Source: Hymenobacter sp. 15J16-1T3B | Lineage (GTDB): Bacteria > Bacteroidota > Bacteroidia > Cytophagales > Hymenobacteraceae | NCBI RefSeq assembly: GCF_020711235.1 | Contig: NZ_JAJFAV010000002.1 | Span: 434,001 to 498,000, forward strand | DNA: 64,000 bases | Direction: 5' to 3' | Shown here: positions 62,750 through 64,000 of the stretch, one piece after another | How positions within the stretch are numbered: position 1 is the first letter of the stretch | Layout: each line of letters starts with the position of its first letter | The notes under the pieces: generated by a model | Seen by the model: only the letters and a program-made list of their open reading frames with translations | What the model was told of the DNA's origin: nothing | The model's database searches: none | Program-made: the position numbers and the translations under genes

Positions 62750-62856
62750 GGACAGAAAGAAGGAGAGTGGAAAAGTGAAGGTAACAGACGCACCGACGAG
62801 TTGGGAGGCTGCAAGGGCGGGCTAGCCGTTAATTGGCCCAGCCTTGTGCCAGCAAA

Positions 62857-62884
62857 AAGCCCGCTTCTGGCAGGAAGCGGGCTT
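62857..62884 (-). terminator. Terminator downstream of the LacI-type gene
   Basis: AAGCCCGCTTC (62857-62867) and GAAGCGGGCTT (62874-62884). The minus-strand product runs into TTTTT. It lies beyond repeat R7. Confidence 0.75.
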
Positions 62885-62914
62885 GAAGCGGAGTTGAGGA
62901 AAATGGATACTGGC

Positions 62915-63019
62915 CGTCATGTCGAGCTTGTCGAGACATCTCGCGGGCTGATGTCCGAGAGTAACCCAATGATTGACATTACTATCCGGCGAGATGTCTC
63001 GGCTGCGCTCGACATGACG
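62915..63019. repeat. GTCAT...GAGC inverted repeat, short form (copy R7)
   Basis: Arms 62915-62944 and 62989-63019, beginning CGTCATGTCGAGC, differ only by a short internal mismatch. The centre GTCCGAGAGTAA ... TATCCGGCGAG matches copy R5. Confidence 0.88.
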
Positions 63020-63075
63020 TTTGGGTGGAAATATGCGCAGCAGCGTTGCACGCAGCACTACTAAGTCAATGGCCG

Positions 63076-64000
63076 CTACGCCCCGAGCCGCTGCGAGGAG
63101 CCGCGCACCAGTAGCTCGGGCTGCAGCACGATCTGGCGCGGGGCCAGCGTGCGGGATTGGTCCTCCACCATGTCGAGGAGCAGGCGCACGGCGGTGCGGC
63201 CCATCTCCTCGCAGCGCTGGTCGACGGTGGTCAGGTGCGGCTCGGTGAGCAGGGTGAACAGCTCGTTGCTGAAGCCGGCCAGCGCCACATCCTGCGGAAT
63301 GCGCAGCCCCCGGGCCCGCAGCACCTGCATGGCGCCGGCCAGGGCCAGGTCGTTGGCGGCAAACACGGCGTCGAAGGGCGCGTTGCGGCCGAGCAGTACC
63401 TCGGCCGCCTGCAGGCCGTCGGGCAGGGTCAGGTCGCAGAAGTACACCAAGTGTTCGTCGTAGGGCAGGCCGTGGGCTTGCAGGGCGTCGACGTAGGCGC
63501 GGTAGCGGTTTTTGCAGATGTTCAGGTGCTGGGGCCCGCCGATGTGGGCAATGCGCCGGCAGCCCTGGCCGATCAGGTGCGCCACGGCCTGGTAGGCGCC
63601 CTGGTAATCATCGAGCACCACGGCCGACACGTCGGGCGCCTCCAGAATGCGGTCGAAGAACACCAGCGGCAGGTGGCGGCGGCGCACTTCCTCGAAGTGC
63701 TGCACGTCCTTGCTGGTCAGCGACAGCGACACCAGAATGCCTTCCACCTGGGCGTTGAGCAGGGTTTCCAGGTTTTTCTTCTCGTGGGCCGCGTTTTCGT
63801 TCGACTGGCAGATCATCACGTTGAAGCCGGCTTGGTTGGCCCCGTTCTCGATGCCTTTGAGCACCAAGGCGAAAAAATGCCCGTCGATGTGGGGCACGAT
63901 GACGCCCAGGGTGTTGCTGCGGCCCTTGCGCAGGGCGGCGGCCAGCTGGTTGGGCTGGTAGTTGAGCGCGCGGGCCAGGTCCCACACCCGGCGCTTGGTG
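63076..64000 (-). CDS. LacI-family transcriptional regulator (5' end outside window)
   Basis: At least 308 residues are visible; the gene runs off the right edge. The visible N-terminus TKRRVWDLARALNYQPNQLAAALRKGRSNTLGVIVPHI is the end of a LacI/PurR DNA-binding domain (hinge helix), so only the first ~30 residues are missing. A periplasmic-binding-protein-like sensor domain follows: GHFFALVLKGIENGANQAGFNVMICQSNENAAHE, VFFDRILEAPDVSAVVLDDYQGAYQAVAHLI, VFAANDLALAGAMQVLRARGLRIPQDVALAGFSNE. It should repress or activate a sugar-use operon beyond the window. The effector is unknown. Confidence 0.9.
   Translation of the reverse strand, partial: TKRRVWDLARALNYQPNQLAAALRKGRSNTLGVIVPHIDGHFFALVLKGIENGANQAGFNVMICQSNENAAHEKKNLETLLNAQVEGILVSLSLTSKDVQHFEEVRRRHLPLVFFDRILEAPDVSAVVLDDYQGAYQAVAHLIGQGCRRIAHIGGPQHLNICKNRYRAYVDALQAHGLPYDEHLVYFCDLTLPDGLQAAEVLLGRNAPFDAVFAANDLALAGAMQVLRARGLRIPQDVALAGFSNELFTLLTEPHLTTVDQRCEEMGRTAVRLLLDMVEDQSRTLAPRQIVLQPELLVRGSSQRLGA

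Noticed and set aside
63646-63961. Plus-strand ORF of 104 codons over the LacI-type gene
   Set aside because: It is antisense to a clear sensor domain and carries no motif.

Overview
The window looks like a chromosomal segment of a GC-rich Bacteroidota of the Cytophagales/Hymenobacteraceae type. I infer this from several signs. There are type IX secretion (T9SS) C-terminal sorting domains, a TonB-dependent receptor with a carboxypeptidase-like N-terminal plug extension, and an OlsF-like lipid acyltransferase fusion. FtsX/MacB permeases sit next to an NtrC-type regulator. Promoters follow the TTG-N19-21-TAnnTTTG pattern and Shine-Dalgarno sequences are mostly absent. I saw no rRNA, tRNA, CRISPR array, phage or insertion sequence.

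Layout. 0-5.5 kb: tandem paralogous T9SS cell-surface proteins (the start of a third is cut by the left edge), a lipoprotein endonuclease and a small outer-membrane barrel. 5.9-9.4 kb: a bifunctional ornithine/glycine-lipid type acyltransferase, a periplasmic protein of unknown function, and a promoter-to-terminator unit that encodes an unrecognised structured RNA. 9.8-12.1 kb: overlapping pyrD-like, pyrF and pyrE genes. 12.6-23.4 kb: purine synthesis genes purL, purQ, purC, a GNAT-SnoaL fusion, purD, purN, purF and purM, closed by a strong terminator. 23.9-28.2 kb: a GldL-like membrane protein, pncB, a methyltransferase with a signal peptide, and an M28 peptidase. 28.4-31.5 kb: a DUF4132 protein with a small partner. 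32.0-47.9 kb: an efflux/ABC region with its two-component system, interrupted by a SnoaL/TonB-receptor pair and a lipoprotein. 48-64 kb: a fasciclin protein, a T9SS protein, a glycosyltransferase, a 2919-residue YDG/MBG-repeat adhesin, an M13 peptidase and a truncated LacI-type regulator.

The most interesting result is a sigma-54-type regulon that can be read directly from the DNA. Three intergenic regions (31.9-32.0, 39.65-39.76 and 46.69-46.80 kb) each carry the same composite operator, CGRACA-N3-TGTYCG-N4-YGRACA. Each operator starts 90-91 bp upstream of the GG of a TGGCA...TTGGCT promoter element. These promoters precede (i) a MacA/HlyD adaptor plus TolC operon, (ii) an ABC ATPase - small exported protein - FtsX permease operon leading towards the NtrC-type regulator and its kinase, and (iii) two unannotated small ORFs, one an Arg/Trp-rich peptide, followed by a DUF1345 membrane protein. 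The natural reading is a split tripartite efflux system, controlled by the adjacent two-component system, with a peptide/membrane-protein operon in the same regulon.

A second genome-scale signal is a family of at least seven intergenic inverted repeats whose ends read (C)GTCAT...GAGC. Three of them share a longer inner structure. They sit between or after genes and never inside them.
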